NCBI GenBank assembly: GCA_943331105.2
Contig: CALQKH020000009.1
Coordinates: 1 to 64,000, forward strand
Source of the DNA: Akkermansia muciniphila
GTDB lineage: Bacteria; Pseudomonadota; Gammaproteobacteria; Burkholderiales; Burkholderiaceae_C
DNA: 64,000 nucleotides
Direction of reading: 5' to 3'
The translations under genes and the position numbers were made by a program. The notes below the pieces were generated by a model. The model did no database searches. It had not been told where the DNA came from and saw only the letters and a program-made list of their open reading frames with translations. Shown here in pieces: positions 50,602 through 59,432 of the stretch; within the stretch, counting starts at the first letter, position 1, and the number at the start of each line of letters is the position of its first letter.

Positions 50602-51369
50602 ATGACCATGAACCCGGTACCCACTGCTTTGCTGCAAGGCGCCTCAAATTTCCGTGATCTTGGTGGTTACCGCAACACCGAGGGTCGACGCGTGCGGCGG
50701 GGTCAGGTTTTTCGATCAGACCATTTGGCAGGGCTCACGCCTGAAGACCACCGCCAACTGCAAGCACTGGGTGTCAGGCACAGCTTGGACTTTCGCGGCA
50801 TGGCCGAATTCACCCTCACCCCTTACGCGATTCCTGGCGTGCAGCGTTTGGCATTGCCCATCGAGCCCACAGTGATCGCACGCATGCAAGCGCTGGTGGC
50901 GCAAGGCGTGGTGCCCACCACCGAAGAAACTGTGGACCTGATGCGAGAGACCTACCGGGATTTCGTGAACCGCAATGCGGATACTTTCGGCCGCTTTTTG
51001 AAGCACCTGCTGGAACAGCCCAACCCGCAGGTGTTTCACTGCACCGCCGGCAAAGACCGCACGGGTTTTGCCGCGGCACTGCTGCTGTCAGCCCTGGGTG
51101 TGGACCGCGCCACCATCGAACACGATTACTTGCTCACCAACCAGCTTTACAAGCGAGATACCCGCTTGGAAGGTCAAGGCCATCCACATGTGATGAAAGT
51201 GTTGTGGCGGGTACAACCCGAGTTTTTGCAGGCGGCTTTTGATGCGGTAGATGCCCAGCACGGCGGCATGCGCAACTACCTGCACGGGGCCATTGGCCTG
51301 ACCCCCCATGAAACCACCGCCTTACAGCAGCTGTTGTTGGAAGATGAAGACGCTGGAGCCAAACCATGA
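50602..51369 (+). CDS. Tyrosine-protein phosphatase (Y_phosphatase3 type)
   Basis: A ~255-residue protein-tyrosine/dual-specificity-like phosphatase. It begins with the typical GASNFRDLGGYRN and VFRSDHLAGLTPED segments. The P-loop is HCTAGKDRTGFAAALLLSAL with the catalytic Cys near residue 147 and the Arg in DRTG. The family includes MptpB-like phosphatases acting on phosphotyrosine and phosphoinositides; bacterial substrates are mostly unknown. The exact start is uncertain (ATG at 50602 or 50608). It overlaps the class II aldolase gene by 4 bases. Confidence 0.87.
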   Translation: MTMNPVPTALLQGASNFRDLGGYRNTEGRRVRRGQVFRSDHLAGLTPEDHRQLQALGVRHSLDFRGMAEFTLTPYAIPGVQRLALPIEPTVIARMQALVAQGVVPTTEETVDLMRETYRDFVNRNADTFGRFLKHLLEQPNPQVFHCTAGKDRTGFAAALLLSALGVDRATIEHDYLLTNQLYKRDTRLEGQGHPHVMKVLWRVQPEFLQAAFDAVDAQHGGMRNYLHGAIGLTPHETTALQQLLLEDEDAGAKP

Positions 51370-52025
51370 ACGAGTCGCAAGCCCGTGAAGACATCTGCCG
51401 TGTCGGGCAAAGTCTGTTTGCGCGGGGCTACGTGCACGCCACGGCTGGCAACATCAGCGTGCGCCTGGAGGATGGATTTCTCATCACCCCCACCGACGCC
51501 TGTTTGGGCTGGCTGGACCCCGCCCGTTTGGCCAAATTGGACTTGCAAGGCCAGCAAATCAGCGGTGACAAGGCCAGCAAAACAATCGCCATGCACCGCC
51601 AAATTTATGGCGCTGCCACAGTGCAGTTACCCACCACACGTTGCGTGATTCACACCCACAGCACCCATTGCGTGGCGCTCAGCTTGACTGCCACCGGGCC
51701 AGAGTTGCTGCCACCCATCACCCCTTATTTCGTGATGAAAGTCGGGCATGTGCCGATCGCGGCCTATCACCACCCCGGCAGCCCCGCTGCGGCGCAAGAA
51801 GTGGCCGATTTCATCGCCCAATACGCCGCGCGCGGCACACCCATCCGAGCCGTGATGCTGCCGCGTCTGGGCCCCAACGTGTGGCATGACTCGCCGGGTG
51901 CGGCCATGGCCACCTTGGAAGAACTGGAAGAAACGGCCCGTTTGATGGTGCTGCAACCTCAAACTACCGCACTGACTGGGCAAGAACTGCAAAATTTGCG
52001 TGACACCTTTGGGGCGCGATGGTGA
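51366..52025 (+). CDS. Class II aldolase/adducin family protein (OtnC-like)
   Basis: A 219-residue class II aldolase-like protein. HATAGNISVRLEDGFLITPT is the phosphate/substrate-binding opening. Zn ligands are visible in IHTHSTHCVALSL. The VGHVPIAAYHHPGSPAAAQE and EELEETARL segments resemble 3-oxo-tetronate-4-phosphate decarboxylase (OtnC). The usual third metal ligand in an NHG motif is not seen; the matching place reads MLPRLGPNVWHDSP. No OtnK/DenD partner is adjacent. Translation is coupled to the phosphatase through an ATGA overlap, a pairing whose meaning is unclear. Confidence 0.82.
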   Translation: MNESQAREDICRVGQSLFARGYVHATAGNISVRLEDGFLITPTDACLGWLDPARLAKLDLQGQQISGDKASKTIAMHRQIYGAATVQLPTTRCVIHTHSTHCVALSLTATGPELLPPITPYFVMKVGHVPIAAYHHPGSPAAAQEVADFIAQYAARGTPIRAVMLPRLGPNVWHDSPGAAMATLEELEETARLMVLQPQTTALTGQELQNLRDTFGARW

Positions 52026-52044
52026 AATAACCTGCCAAGCGGGG

Positions 52045-52968
52045 TCAGGAAGCTTCCGTTTTTTTCAGACTCAAGGCCAGGTCGTAAAGCTGGTTTTTGG
52101 GCTCGCCTGTGATCTCTGCTGCCAGTTTGACGGCTGTTTTCAGGGGCAGCTCGGCCAGCAACACTTGCAAAACCCGATGGCCCTCGCCCTTTGAAGCCAC
52201 CACTGGTGCATCGTGCAGCACCAACACAAACTCACCGCGCTGGCGGTCGGGTTTTTCAGCCAACCAAGCGGGCAAGTCTTGCGCAGCCAAGGTGTCAATT
52301 TGTTCAAACTGCTTGGTCAATTCGCGACCCACGGTGATGCGGCGCTCCCCCAGCACCGACAAGGCTTGGGCCAAGGCTTCAATCCGATGCGGCGCCTCCA
52401 GCAGCACCACGGCGCGGCTTTCTTGCGCCAAAGCTTGCACCGCGAGCTGCCGCTCAGCCGATTTGCTGGCCAAAAAACCTCTGAAAACAAAGCCGTCATC
52501 CCCCGTCATGCCCGAAGCGCTGAGTGCGGTGGTGACACTGCTGGCGCCAGGCAAGGGCAACACCCGGTAACCCGCTTCTCGTACCACCGAAACCAAACGG
52601 GCACCAGGATCGCTGATGGCGGGGGTGCCCGCGTCGCTCACATAGGCCACACGCTCCCCTTGGGCCAGGCGAAGCAGGACGTTTTGCGCAGCTTCGGTTT
52701 CGTTGTGCTGGTGCACCGCCAAGAGCTGTGAGCCCGGGCGGTCCAAGCCATAGGCCCGCAACATTTGCTGGGTGTGGCGGGTGTCTTCGCAAGCCACCGC
52801 GTCAACCTTGGCCAACACATGAAGCGCACGCAGGCTGATGTCCGCCAAGTTGCCAATCGGGGTGGCCACGACATACAGTGTGCTGGTCGGGTGGTTTTGC
52901 GATCCGGCAGCGTCGTGCGCCGCCTCCAAGGCTTTGGCGAACGAGGCAGACAAGGGAGACGGAGTCAA
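52045..52968 (-). CDS. rsmI: 16S rRNA (cytidine(1402)-2'-O)-methyltransferase
   Basis: A 307-residue RsmI, which methylates the ribose of C1402 in 16S rRNA. Family motifs include LYVVATPIGNLADISLRAL, EDTRHTQQML, VAYVSDAGTPAISDPGARLV and the PLPGASSVTTALSASGM segment. No ATG start fits. The TTG at 52968 has a GAGGAA ribosome binding site about 6 bases upstream, and a stop lies just beyond it. The start codon shares one base with the ATG of the divergent yraN. The order rsmI, yraN, diaA, dolP is the same as in Escherichia coli apart from lpoA. Confidence 0.92.
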   Translation of the reverse strand: MTPSPLSASFAKALEAAHDAAGSQNHPTSTLYVVATPIGNLADISLRALHVLAKVDAVACEDTRHTQQMLRAYGLDRPGSQLLAVHQHNETEAAQNVLLRLAQGERVAYVSDAGTPAISDPGARLVSVVREAGYRVLPLPGASSVTTALSASGMTGDDGFVFRGFLASKSAERQLAVQALAQESRAVVLLEAPHRIEALAQALSVLGERRITVGRELTKQFEQIDTLAAQDLPAWLAEKPDRQRGEFVLVLHDAPVVASKGEGHRVLQVLLAELPLKTAVKLAAEITGEPKNQLYDLALSLKKTEAS

Positions 52969-53354
52969 TGCAATTCCTCAAAAAAGACGGGCTGGGCCAG
53001 ACCACCAAGGCCCGCGGTGATGCGGGCGAAGACGAGGCGCTGGCCTATTTGCAGGCGCGTGGTTTGCGCTTGCTGCAGCGCAATTATCGGACGCCCGGCC
53101 GCGGCGGCGGCGAAATCGACCTGATCATGCAAGAGAGCGACGGCACGGTGGTGTTCGTCGAGGTGCGCCAACGAAGCCGAACGGACCACGGCGGCGCGGC
53201 GGCCAGTATCGGCTACGCCAAGCAGAGGCGCATCATTTTTGCAGCCCAACACTACCTGTTGCGCTGGCGCAGTTTGCCCCCCGCCCGCTTTGATGTGGTG
53301 GCCATCGAGGCCCGTGGGCCACAGTGGTTACAGGCGGCCTTTGACGCCAGCTGA
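52968..53354 (+). CDS. yraN: YraN family endonuclease-fold protein (UPF0102)
   Basis: A 128-residue protein of the UPF0102/YraN family. The endonuclease-like core is visible as GEDEALAYLQARGLRLLQRN, GGGEIDLIMQESDGTVVFVE and VRQRS, giving the E...D...ExK-like acidic set of the restriction-endonuclease fold with RQR in place of the usual VKxR/K. Its function is not established; it is almost always next to rsmI and diaA. A GGAG ribosome binding site lies 4-8 bases before the ATG, inside the divergent rsmI coding sequence. Confidence 0.9.
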   Translation: MQFLKKDGLGQTTKARGDAGEDEALAYLQARGLRLLQRNYRTPGRGGGEIDLIMQESDGTVVFVEVRQRSRTDHGGAAASIGYAKQRRIIFAAQHYLLRWRSLPPARFDVVAIEARGPQWLQAAFDAS

Positions 53355-53449
53355 AGCACCACTGAAAACAACCAACACACCTTGTTGGGATGGGATTTGA
53401 CATTAGCCGGGTGAAACAGCATGGAGGTCGGGGTTATCATCGCCAGCGC

Positions 53450-54034
53450 ATGCTTGACCTTCGAATCCAACAACATTTCATTGACAGCGCAGATTTGCAC
53501 TACCAGGTGGCCGAAACTTTGGCCAAGCCGGTGGATGCGGCTGTGCAAGCGGTTTTGGCTTCCGTCACCGGCGGTGGCAAAGTGTTGGTGGGGGGCTTGG
53601 GCCCATCCACCGCCTTGGCCCAGTACTTGGTGAACCTCTTGGTCGGTGGTTTTGAGCGAGACCGGCCGGGTCTGGCTGCTGTGTGCTTGTCCTCTGACGC
53701 ACTCATGGCCACCCGCTGGAGCGAGGGTCAGGCCATGGCCAAACAGGTTTTGGCGCTTGGCCATACGGGCGACGTGTTGGTGCTGATCAGCATGGATGGC
53801 AACGAACCTGCGCTGATTCAGGCCGCGCAAGCGGCACATGAGCGGGAAATGAGTGTACTGGGCTTGACCGGTCACCAAGGCGGCGCGTTGGCTCGTCAAC
53901 TGCGTGAAACCGATGTTCACGTGTGTGTGCCCCATGAACGGGCAGCACGAATTTCCGAAGTGCAGCACTTGGTACTGCACTGTCTGTGTGATGGTATTGA
54001 TACCCAATTATTGGGCGAACAGGAGTCTCTTTAA
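53450..54034 (+). CDS. diaA: SIS domain protein, DiaA-like
   Basis: A 194-residue SIS-domain protein. It begins MLDLRIQQHFIDSADLHYQV and has the sugar-phosphate-isomerase fold with KVLVGGLGPSTALAQYLV, AVCLSSDALMATRWSEG and VLVLISMDGNEPALIQAAQA. By position (yraN before, a BON lipoprotein after) it corresponds to DiaA, which binds DnaA and helps replication initiation in Escherichia coli, rather than to phosphoheptose isomerase GmhA. The start at 53450 matches the family; 95 bases separate it from yraN. Confidence 0.85.
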   Translation: MLDLRIQQHFIDSADLHYQVAETLAKPVDAAVQAVLASVTGGGKVLVGGLGPSTALAQYLVNLLVGGFERDRPGLAAVCLSSDALMATRWSEGQAMAKQVLALGHTGDVLVLISMDGNEPALIQAAQAAHEREMSVLGLTGHQGGALARQLRETDVHVCVPHERAARISEVQHLVLHCLCDGIDTQLLGEQESL

Positions 54035-54661
54035 ATGAAACGCAATCTTCAATCTCTGGTGTTTTCGGGTGCCGTTTTGGCCGTGGCCGTGACGGGTCTG
54101 TCGGGTTGTGCACCTTTGCTTTTGGGCGGCGCAGTCGCCACCGGCATCATGGTCACCGACCGCAGGACCTCGGGTGCACAAGTGGAAGACCAAGCGATTG
54201 AAATCAAAATTGCCTCCGCTGTGCGCCAAGAATTGGGTGACCGCATCCATTTGAACGTGACCAGCTTCAACCGCAAAGTGCTGCTGAGCGGCGAAGTCAC
54301 CACTGCGGCAGAAAAAGAGCGCATCGAAAAAATTGCCCAAAGTCAAGAAAACGTTCAATCGGTGGTGAACGATTTGGCACAGATGCCCGCCAGTTCGCTG
54401 ACGCAGCGATCGAAAGACACCGTGCTCACCAGCCGAGTCAAGGCCGCCTTCATTGACGCCAAAGACTTGCAAGCCAATGCGGTGAAGGTGGTCACCGAGC
54501 GCGGCATCGTGTACCTGATGGGCCGCGTGACCAGCCGTGAAGCCAAACGGGCCACCGACATCGTGCGGGGCATGGGTGGGGTGGTGAAGGTGGTTCGGGT
54601 ATTTGACGAAATCTCGGAAGAAGAACTCAAGCGCTTGAGCCAACCGACCACCTCGCGCTGA
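54035..54661 (+). CDS. dolP: BON-domain outer-membrane lipoprotein DolP
   Basis: A 208-residue lipoprotein with a lipobox LSGC (signal peptide in the first 25 residues). It has two BON domains: about residues 45-115 (IKIASAVRQELGDRIHLNVT) and 125-195 (RVKAAFIDAKDLQANAVKVV, the GIVYLMGRVTSREAKRATDI region). DolP supports outer-membrane integrity and lipoprotein maturation in Escherichia coli. Its ATG directly follows the diaA stop, so the two are co-translated, and a terminator follows. Confidence 0.9.
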   Translation: MKRNLQSLVFSGAVLAVAVTGLSGCAPLLLGGAVATGIMVTDRRTSGAQVEDQAIEIKIASAVRQELGDRIHLNVTSFNRKVLLSGEVTTAAEKERIEKIAQSQENVQSVVNDLAQMPASSLTQRSKDTVLTSRVKAAFIDAKDLQANAVKVVTERGIVYLMGRVTSREAKRATDIVRGMGGVVKVVRVFDEISEEELKRLSQPTTSR

Positions 54662-54679
54662 AGCGCTTAATCCCCATCA

Positions 54680-54706
54680 AAAAAACGACCCTTGGGTCGT
54701 TTTTTT
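54680..54706. terminator. Bidirectional intrinsic terminator after dolP
   Basis: The hairpin ACGACC/GGTCGT with a CTTG loop has A-runs on the left and a run of T on the right. It can end both dolP transcription and that of the convergent dehydrogenase gene. Confidence 0.85.
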
Positions 54707-54744
54707 GTTTTCAGACCCCACGACGTGTGGGGTGCCCTCAGCGA

Positions 54745-55650
54745 TCAGCGCAAACGGCGGATCAGACTGGATGTGTCCCAACGGCCACCGCCCATTTTTT
54801 GCACATCGGCGTAAAACTGGTCCACCAACGCGGTCACGGGCAGGCGAGCACCGTTGCGCTTGGCCTCGTCCAACACCAAGCCCAGGTCCTTGCGCATCCA
54901 ATCCACGGCAAAACCAAACTCGAACTTATCGTCGGCCATGGTCTTGCCGCGGTTGTCCAGCTGCCAGCTTTGCGCAGCACCTTTGCCAATCACGTCCAGC
55001 ACTTGGTGCATGTCCAAACCGGCTTGTTGACCGAAAGCGATCGCTTCAGACAGGCCCTGCACCAAACCCGCGATGCAAATCTGGTTGACCATCTTGGCCA
55101 ACTGACCAGCGCCCGATGCACCCAACAGGGTGAAAGCACGCGAGAACGCCATGGCCGCTGGCTTGACGCTGTCAAAAGCCGCCGCGTCACCACCACACAT
55201 CACGGTGAGCATGCCGTTTTGCGCGCCCGCTTGACCGCCTGAAACAGGGGCGTCCACAAAATGCAGGCCTCGTTTTTGGGCTTCGGCGTACAGCTCGCGG
55301 GCCACTTCGGCCGATGCCGTTGTATGGTCCACAAAAATCGCGCCGGGTTTCATGCCAGCAAACGCACCATCAGGGCCCAGCACCACGCTGCGCAAATCGG
55401 CGTCATTGCCCACGCAAGCGAAGACGATGTCCACACCGGCCACGGCCTCGCGCGGGGTTGGCGCTGTGGCGTTGCCAGGGCATTCGGCAGCCCAAGCTGC
55501 GGCTTTGGCGGCGCTGCGGTTGTACACGGTGACGTGGTGGCCCGCACGGGCCAAATGGCCCGCCATGGGGTAACCCATGACGCCCAAGCCCAAAAAGGCC
55601 ACTTTTCGGGCAGGTGCGGTTTCGTATGTTTTGGCGGCGATTTGGCTCAT
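54745..55650 (-). CDS. NAD(P)-dependent beta-hydroxyacid dehydrogenase (3-hydroxyisobutyrate dehydrogenase family)
   Basis: A 301-residue beta-hydroxyacid dehydrogenase. It has the Rossmann motif VAFLGLGVMGYPMAGHLARA, the substrate loop FVDAPVSGGQAGAQNGMLTV and the catalytic Lys in GQLAKMVNQICIAGLVQGLS, followed by the all-helical C-terminal domain. The family includes 3-hydroxyisobutyrate, tartronate-semialdehyde and gamma-hydroxybutyrate dehydrogenases; the exact substrate cannot be fixed here. It is a single gene, convergent with dolP. Confidence 0.88.
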   Translation of the reverse strand: MSQIAAKTYETAPARKVAFLGLGVMGYPMAGHLARAGHHVTVYNRSAAKAAAWAAECPGNATAPTPREAVAGVDIVFACVGNDADLRSVVLGPDGAFAGMKPGAIFVDHTTASAEVARELYAEAQKRGLHFVDAPVSGGQAGAQNGMLTVMCGGDAAAFDSVKPAAMAFSRAFTLLGASGAGQLAKMVNQICIAGLVQGLSEAIAFGQQAGLDMHQVLDVIGKGAAQSWQLDNRGKTMADDKFEFGFAVDWMRKDLGLVLDEAKRNGARLPVTALVDQFYADVQKMGGGRWDTSSLIRRLR

Positions 55651-55771
55651 GGTCGTCTCTTTGTAGAGTGAATAAAAAGACTAATTTAGCAGCCTGTCGG
55701 TGTTCTGGCGCGCAGCGGGTGCTTTAGGCTGACCGCTGGGCGACACGGGCGGGTTTGGTACGCTCGACGCC

Positions 55772-56455
55772 ATGAACACTTCGATCGCCGACAACATCGC
55801 ACGGGTGCGGGCACAAATGGCTGCCGCATGCCAATCCGCCGGTCGCGCGCCAGACAGCGTGCAACTGCTGGCCGTGTCCAAAACATGGGGGCCCGAGGCG
55901 GTCCGCCAAGCCCATGCTGCCGGACAGACCGCCTTTGGCGAAAACTACATCCAAGAAGCGGTGGACAAAATCGGCGCCTTGAAAGATTTGCCTTTGCAAT
56001 GGCACTGCATTGGCCCCATCCAAAGCAACAAAACCCGTCTGGTGGCCGAGTACTTTGACTGGGTACACAGCATCGACCGCCTCAAAATTGCCCAGCGCCT
56101 GTCAGACCAGCGCCCGGCCCAATTGCCCCCTTTGCAGGTGTGCATTCAGGTGAATGTGGATGGTGGCGAGACCAAATCTGGGGTGAACCCGCCAGACTTG
56201 GCCGCGCTGGCGCAGGCTGTGGCCGCTTTGCCACGGTTGCAGTTGCGCGGCCTGATGACCATTCCCGAGCCTGCCGAGACCGATGCGCAGATGCGCGCCG
56301 TGCACCGCCAGGCCAAAGACCTGTTTGAACAATTGCGCGCGCACGGCCTGCCGCTGGACACCTTGTCGATGGGCATGAGCGCCGATATGGCGGCCGCCAT
56401 TGCCGAAGGCAGCACCATGGTGCGGGTGGGCACGGCGATTTTTGGCAAACGCTGA
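55772..56455 (+). CDS. yggS: YggS family pyridoxal-phosphate homeostasis protein
   Basis: A 227-residue TIM-barrel PLP-binding protein. PLP is held by the Lys in LLAVSKTWGPEAVRQAHAAG. FGENYIQEAVDKIGAL, WHCIGPIQSNKTRLVAEYFD and LSMGMSADMAAAIAEGSTMV are the conserved phosphate and ring contacts. It buffers free PLP and affects amino-acid and vitamin B6 balance; no enzymatic activity is known. It stands alone between convergent and divergent neighbours; in many bacteria it sits near proC or pilT. Confidence 0.92.
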   Translation: MNTSIADNIARVRAQMAAACQSAGRAPDSVQLLAVSKTWGPEAVRQAHAAGQTAFGENYIQEAVDKIGALKDLPLQWHCIGPIQSNKTRLVAEYFDWVHSIDRLKIAQRLSDQRPAQLPPLQVCIQVNVDGGETKSGVNPPDLAALAQAVAALPRLQLRGLMTIPEPAETDAQMRAVHRQAKDLFEQLRAHGLPLDTLSMGMSADMAAAIAEGSTMVRVGTAIFGKR

Positions 56456-56496
56456 GGTACCTGTCTCAGCGCTTCAGAACGAGCGGCTCTGACCCT

Positions 56497-57513
56497 TCAA
56501 GCTTGCGCGTCCATTTGCAGCTTGAACACGCTGCGCCGCTCCCCCACAGGAACACCCGCCACATTGAGCAGCACCTGGGCGCGCCAGGGTGCCAGTGCTT
56601 GGCGCTGCGCATCGTCCAACCAACCCAATTGGTCCATCGCTTCGACGGTGGCGGCAAACAAAGCGGCCTTGTTGCCGTCCATGATTTTGATGGCCAATGC
56701 TTGTCCACGTGAGCGACTGCCCACCACCTGCACGCCATCTGCGCCCACTTTGGTCACCCAATCGCCTTGGCCAGCCCGCATGAAGTCGGCGTCGTTGCGG
56801 TCCGTGCCCGAGACAAGCTCTGGGTGGGCGGTCATGGCCTCACCCAATTGTTTCAAGCTCTCACCATAAAGACCGTCCGACTCAGGCTTGGCCAAGCGTG
56901 CATAACTGCGAGCCAGTCGCGACAAGGGCATGGCGTAGTTGGGGGCTGAGCAACCATCAATGCCCAGTGCCAGTTGTTCTTCGGTCAACCCCGCCAAGTG
57001 CGCCACCGCTTGACGAATTTGCTGTTGCAGCGGGTGATCCACCTCGGTGTAATGGTCGGTGGACAGACCGTGCTGCACGCAATACGCCAAAAAGCCGCTG
57101 TGTTTACCGCTGCAGTTGTGGTGCCGCTCGTCGTAGGCAAATCCTTCGGGCATGGGGCGGTCAAGAAAAGTGAAGCGGTAGGGCACATGGCAGCCGCAGC
57201 GCATCTGGCGCGTGCTGCTGCCGCTTTTGCGCAGGATAGATGTGACTTGCTCGACATGCATGTCTTCGCCGTTGTGGCTGGCGCACATCATGGCCAGCTC
57301 TGGCGGTGTCAAGCCAAAATGCGCGACCCCGCCCGACTGGATCAGCGGCAAGGCTTGCATGGCCTTGAGGGTAGAGCGTGTAAAGCACAGCCAATGCGGA
57401 TTGCCCACTTGGGCCAGCACGCGGCCTTCGGTATCGGTCACTGCCAATGCGCCCATGTGGACGCATTCTTGGATGCCGTTTCGGGTCAGCTCGATCAAAG
57501 GTTCAAAGTTCAT
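56497..57513 (-). CDS. Asparaginase (Rhizobium AnsA/thermolabile type)
   Basis: A 338-residue member of the asparaginase_II family (COG4448), unrelated to EcAII-type enzymes. It shows ELTRNGIQECVHMGALAVTD, FTRSTLKAMQALPLIQSGG, ELAMMCASHNGEDMHVEQV and the HHNCSGKHSGFLAYC motif with the Ser-Lys and Cys residues used in this family. The start at 57513 is used; upstream sequence is the short divergent region to the carboxyltransferase gene. It hydrolyses asparagine to aspartate and ammonia, presumably in the cytoplasm, since no signal peptide is seen. Confidence 0.87.
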   Translation of the reverse strand: MNFEPLIELTRNGIQECVHMGALAVTDTEGRVLAQVGNPHWLCFTRSTLKAMQALPLIQSGGVAHFGLTPPELAMMCASHNGEDMHVEQVTSILRKSGSSTRQMRCGCHVPYRFTFLDRPMPEGFAYDERHHNCSGKHSGFLAYCVQHGLSTDHYTEVDHPLQQQIRQAVAHLAGLTEEQLALGIDGCSAPNYAMPLSRLARSYARLAKPESDGLYGESLKQLGEAMTAHPELVSGTDRNDADFMRAGQGDWVTKVGADGVQVVGSRSRGQALAIKIMDGNKAALFAATVEAMDQLGWLDDAQRQALAPWRAQVLLNVAGVPVGERRSVFKLQMDAQA

Positions 57514-57600
57514 GGCTTGGGTTTTGTGACGAGAAAAATCCAGTTTAATTTGTCGCGGACTTGACCCGCTGTCGCACGGGCAGCCCCGCACAATGAATGG

Positions 57601-59406
57601 ATGCAAAACATCCATTCCCCTCTTCAGGCGCAACTGGTTCAATGGTTGGTGGCCCCCGGTTCGAACGTTGCCGCTGGCGACGTCTTGTTGATTCTGGAAG
57701 CCATGAAGATGGAGCACGAAGTCAGGGCCAACCAAGCTGGGCGTGTGGGCGAACTGTACTTTCAGCCAGGCGAGGCGGTGGGTGAAGGCGAGGTGCTGGG
57801 TGTGCTCATGCCCTTGACCGAAGATGCCCCCCAGCCAGAGGCGCGTAAGGTCAACACCCAAGCTGCTCTTTATTCAATGGACCGTGCCGACCTGCAAAAG
57901 CTGCTGGCCCGCCTGGCTTTCACGCAAGATGCTCAACGCCCAGAAGCCGTGGCCAGGCGCCATGCCTTGGGGCTGCGCACCGCCCGAGAAAACATTGCCG
58001 ACCTGTGCGATGCGGGATCATTTGTCGAATACGGCGCTTTGGCTGTGGCCGCGCAAAGCCGCCGCCGCAGCGCCGACGATCTTGTACGCAACACGCCAGC
58101 GGACGGCATGGTCACGGGCATCGGCTGCATCAACGGTCAGCGCATGGTGGTCATGGCCTACGACTTTACTGTGCTGGCAGGCACTCAGGGTATGCGCAAC
58201 CACCAAAAGACCGACCGCATGCTGAGCGTGGCCTTGCAAAACAAGCTGCCCGTGGTGCTGTTTGCCGAAGGCGGTGGCGGCAGACCGGGTGATGTGGACG
58301 TGGCCATCGTGGCGGGTCTGAACCTGGCCACCTTCGCCTCGTTTGCCCGTCTCAACGGCCGGGTGCCGGTAGTGGGCGTGGTGGCGGGGCGCTGCTTTGC
58401 AGGGAATGCGGCTTTGCTCGGCTGCTGCGACGTGATCATCGCCACGAAGGGCAGCAACATCGGCATGGGCGGCCCGGCGATGGTCGAAGGTGGAGGCCTG
58501 GGCGTGTTCAAGCCCGAGCAGATTGGCCCAAGCGAGGTGCAGCATGGCAACGGTGTGATCGATGTCTTGGTGGATGATGAAGCGCAGGCCGTCACGGCAG
58601 CGCGGCATTACCTGACGTTTTTTCAAGGGGTCACCCAGACCTGGCAAGCGCCTCCTGCCCAGGCCCTGTGCCATGTGGTGCCCGAAAACCGCTTGCGCGT
58701 GTATGACACACGCACGGCCATGCAGGGCATTGCCGACGAGGGCAGCCTTTTACATCTGCGCACTGCTTTTGGCACAGGCATCCACACCGCGCTGGCCCAT
58801 ATCGCAGGCCGCCCGGTGGGCCTGATGGCCAACAACCCGCTGCACTTGGGCGGTGCGATCGACGCCGATGCCGCCGACAAAGCCGCCCGTTTCATGCAGC
58901 TGTGCAACGCGCATGGCCTGCCCATCGTGAGTTTGGTGGACACCCCTGGGTTCATGGTCGGGCCCGACACCGAAGCCACGGCGCAGGTGCGCCACGTCTC
59001 TCGCCTGTTCGTGGCGGCGGCGCATCTGCGGGTGCCGCTCTTAAGTGTGGTGCTGCGCAAAGGCTACGGCCTGGGTGCGATGGCCATGACGGGCGGAGGC
59101 TTTCACGAAACGCTGGCCACGGTGGCCTGGCCCACCGGCGAGTTTGGCGGCATGGGCCTCGAAGGTGCGGTTCGCCTGGGTTACCGCAAGGAACTCGAAG
59201 CGCTGCCCGAAGGCTCAGAGCGCGAAGCGCTGTTTGAGCAACTGCTGGCGCAACAGTACGACAACGGAAGCGCCATCAACATGGCGGCTACGCTGGAGAT
59301 CGACGCGGTGATCGACCCAGCCGAAACGCGTGCGTGGTTGATGGCGGGGCTGGAGGCTGGGTGTGTGAAGCCCTTGACAGGTTCACTGCCCATCGACACT
59401 TGGTGA
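57601..59406 (+). CDS. Biotinyl-domain/carboxyltransferase fusion (acyl-CoA carboxylase-like)
   Basis: A 601-residue fusion. Residues 1-75 form a biotinyl domain with the biotinylation site EAMKMEH (Lys36). Residues 110-600 form a complete carboxyltransferase of the acyl-CoA carboxylase beta type, with VMAYDFTVLAGTQGMRNHQK, EGGGGRPGDVD, VAGRCFAGNAALLGCCDVII and VDTPGFMVGPDTEATAQVRH. Usually the biotinyl domain is fused to the biotin carboxylase instead, and no biotin carboxylase gene is in the window. It must therefore borrow one or be encoded apart. The acyl-CoA substrate is unknown. Confidence 0.87.
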   Translation: MQNIHSPLQAQLVQWLVAPGSNVAAGDVLLILEAMKMEHEVRANQAGRVGELYFQPGEAVGEGEVLGVLMPLTEDAPQPEARKVNTQAALYSMDRADLQKLLARLAFTQDAQRPEAVARRHALGLRTARENIADLCDAGSFVEYGALAVAAQSRRRSADDLVRNTPADGMVTGIGCINGQRMVVMAYDFTVLAGTQGMRNHQKTDRMLSVALQNKLPVVLFAEGGGGRPGDVDVAIVAGLNLATFASFARLNGRVPVVGVVAGRCFAGNAALLGCCDVIIATKGSNIGMGGPAMVEGGGLGVFKPEQIGPSEVQHGNGVIDVLVDDEAQAVTAARHYLTFFQGVTQTWQAPPAQALCHVVPENRLRVYDTRTAMQGIADEGSLLHLRTAFGTGIHTALAHIAGRPVGLMANNPLHLGGAIDADAADKAARFMQLCNAHGLPIVSLVDTPGFMVGPDTEATAQVRHVSRLFVAAAHLRVPLLSVVLRKGYGLGAMAMTGGGFHETLATVAWPTGEFGGMGLEGAVRLGYRKELEALPEGSEREALFEQLLAQQYDNGSAINMAATLEIDAVIDPAETRAWLMAGLEAGCVKPLTGSLPIDTW

Positions 59407-59432
59407 GTCTGCTGCAGCCTGACCCAGTGCAC

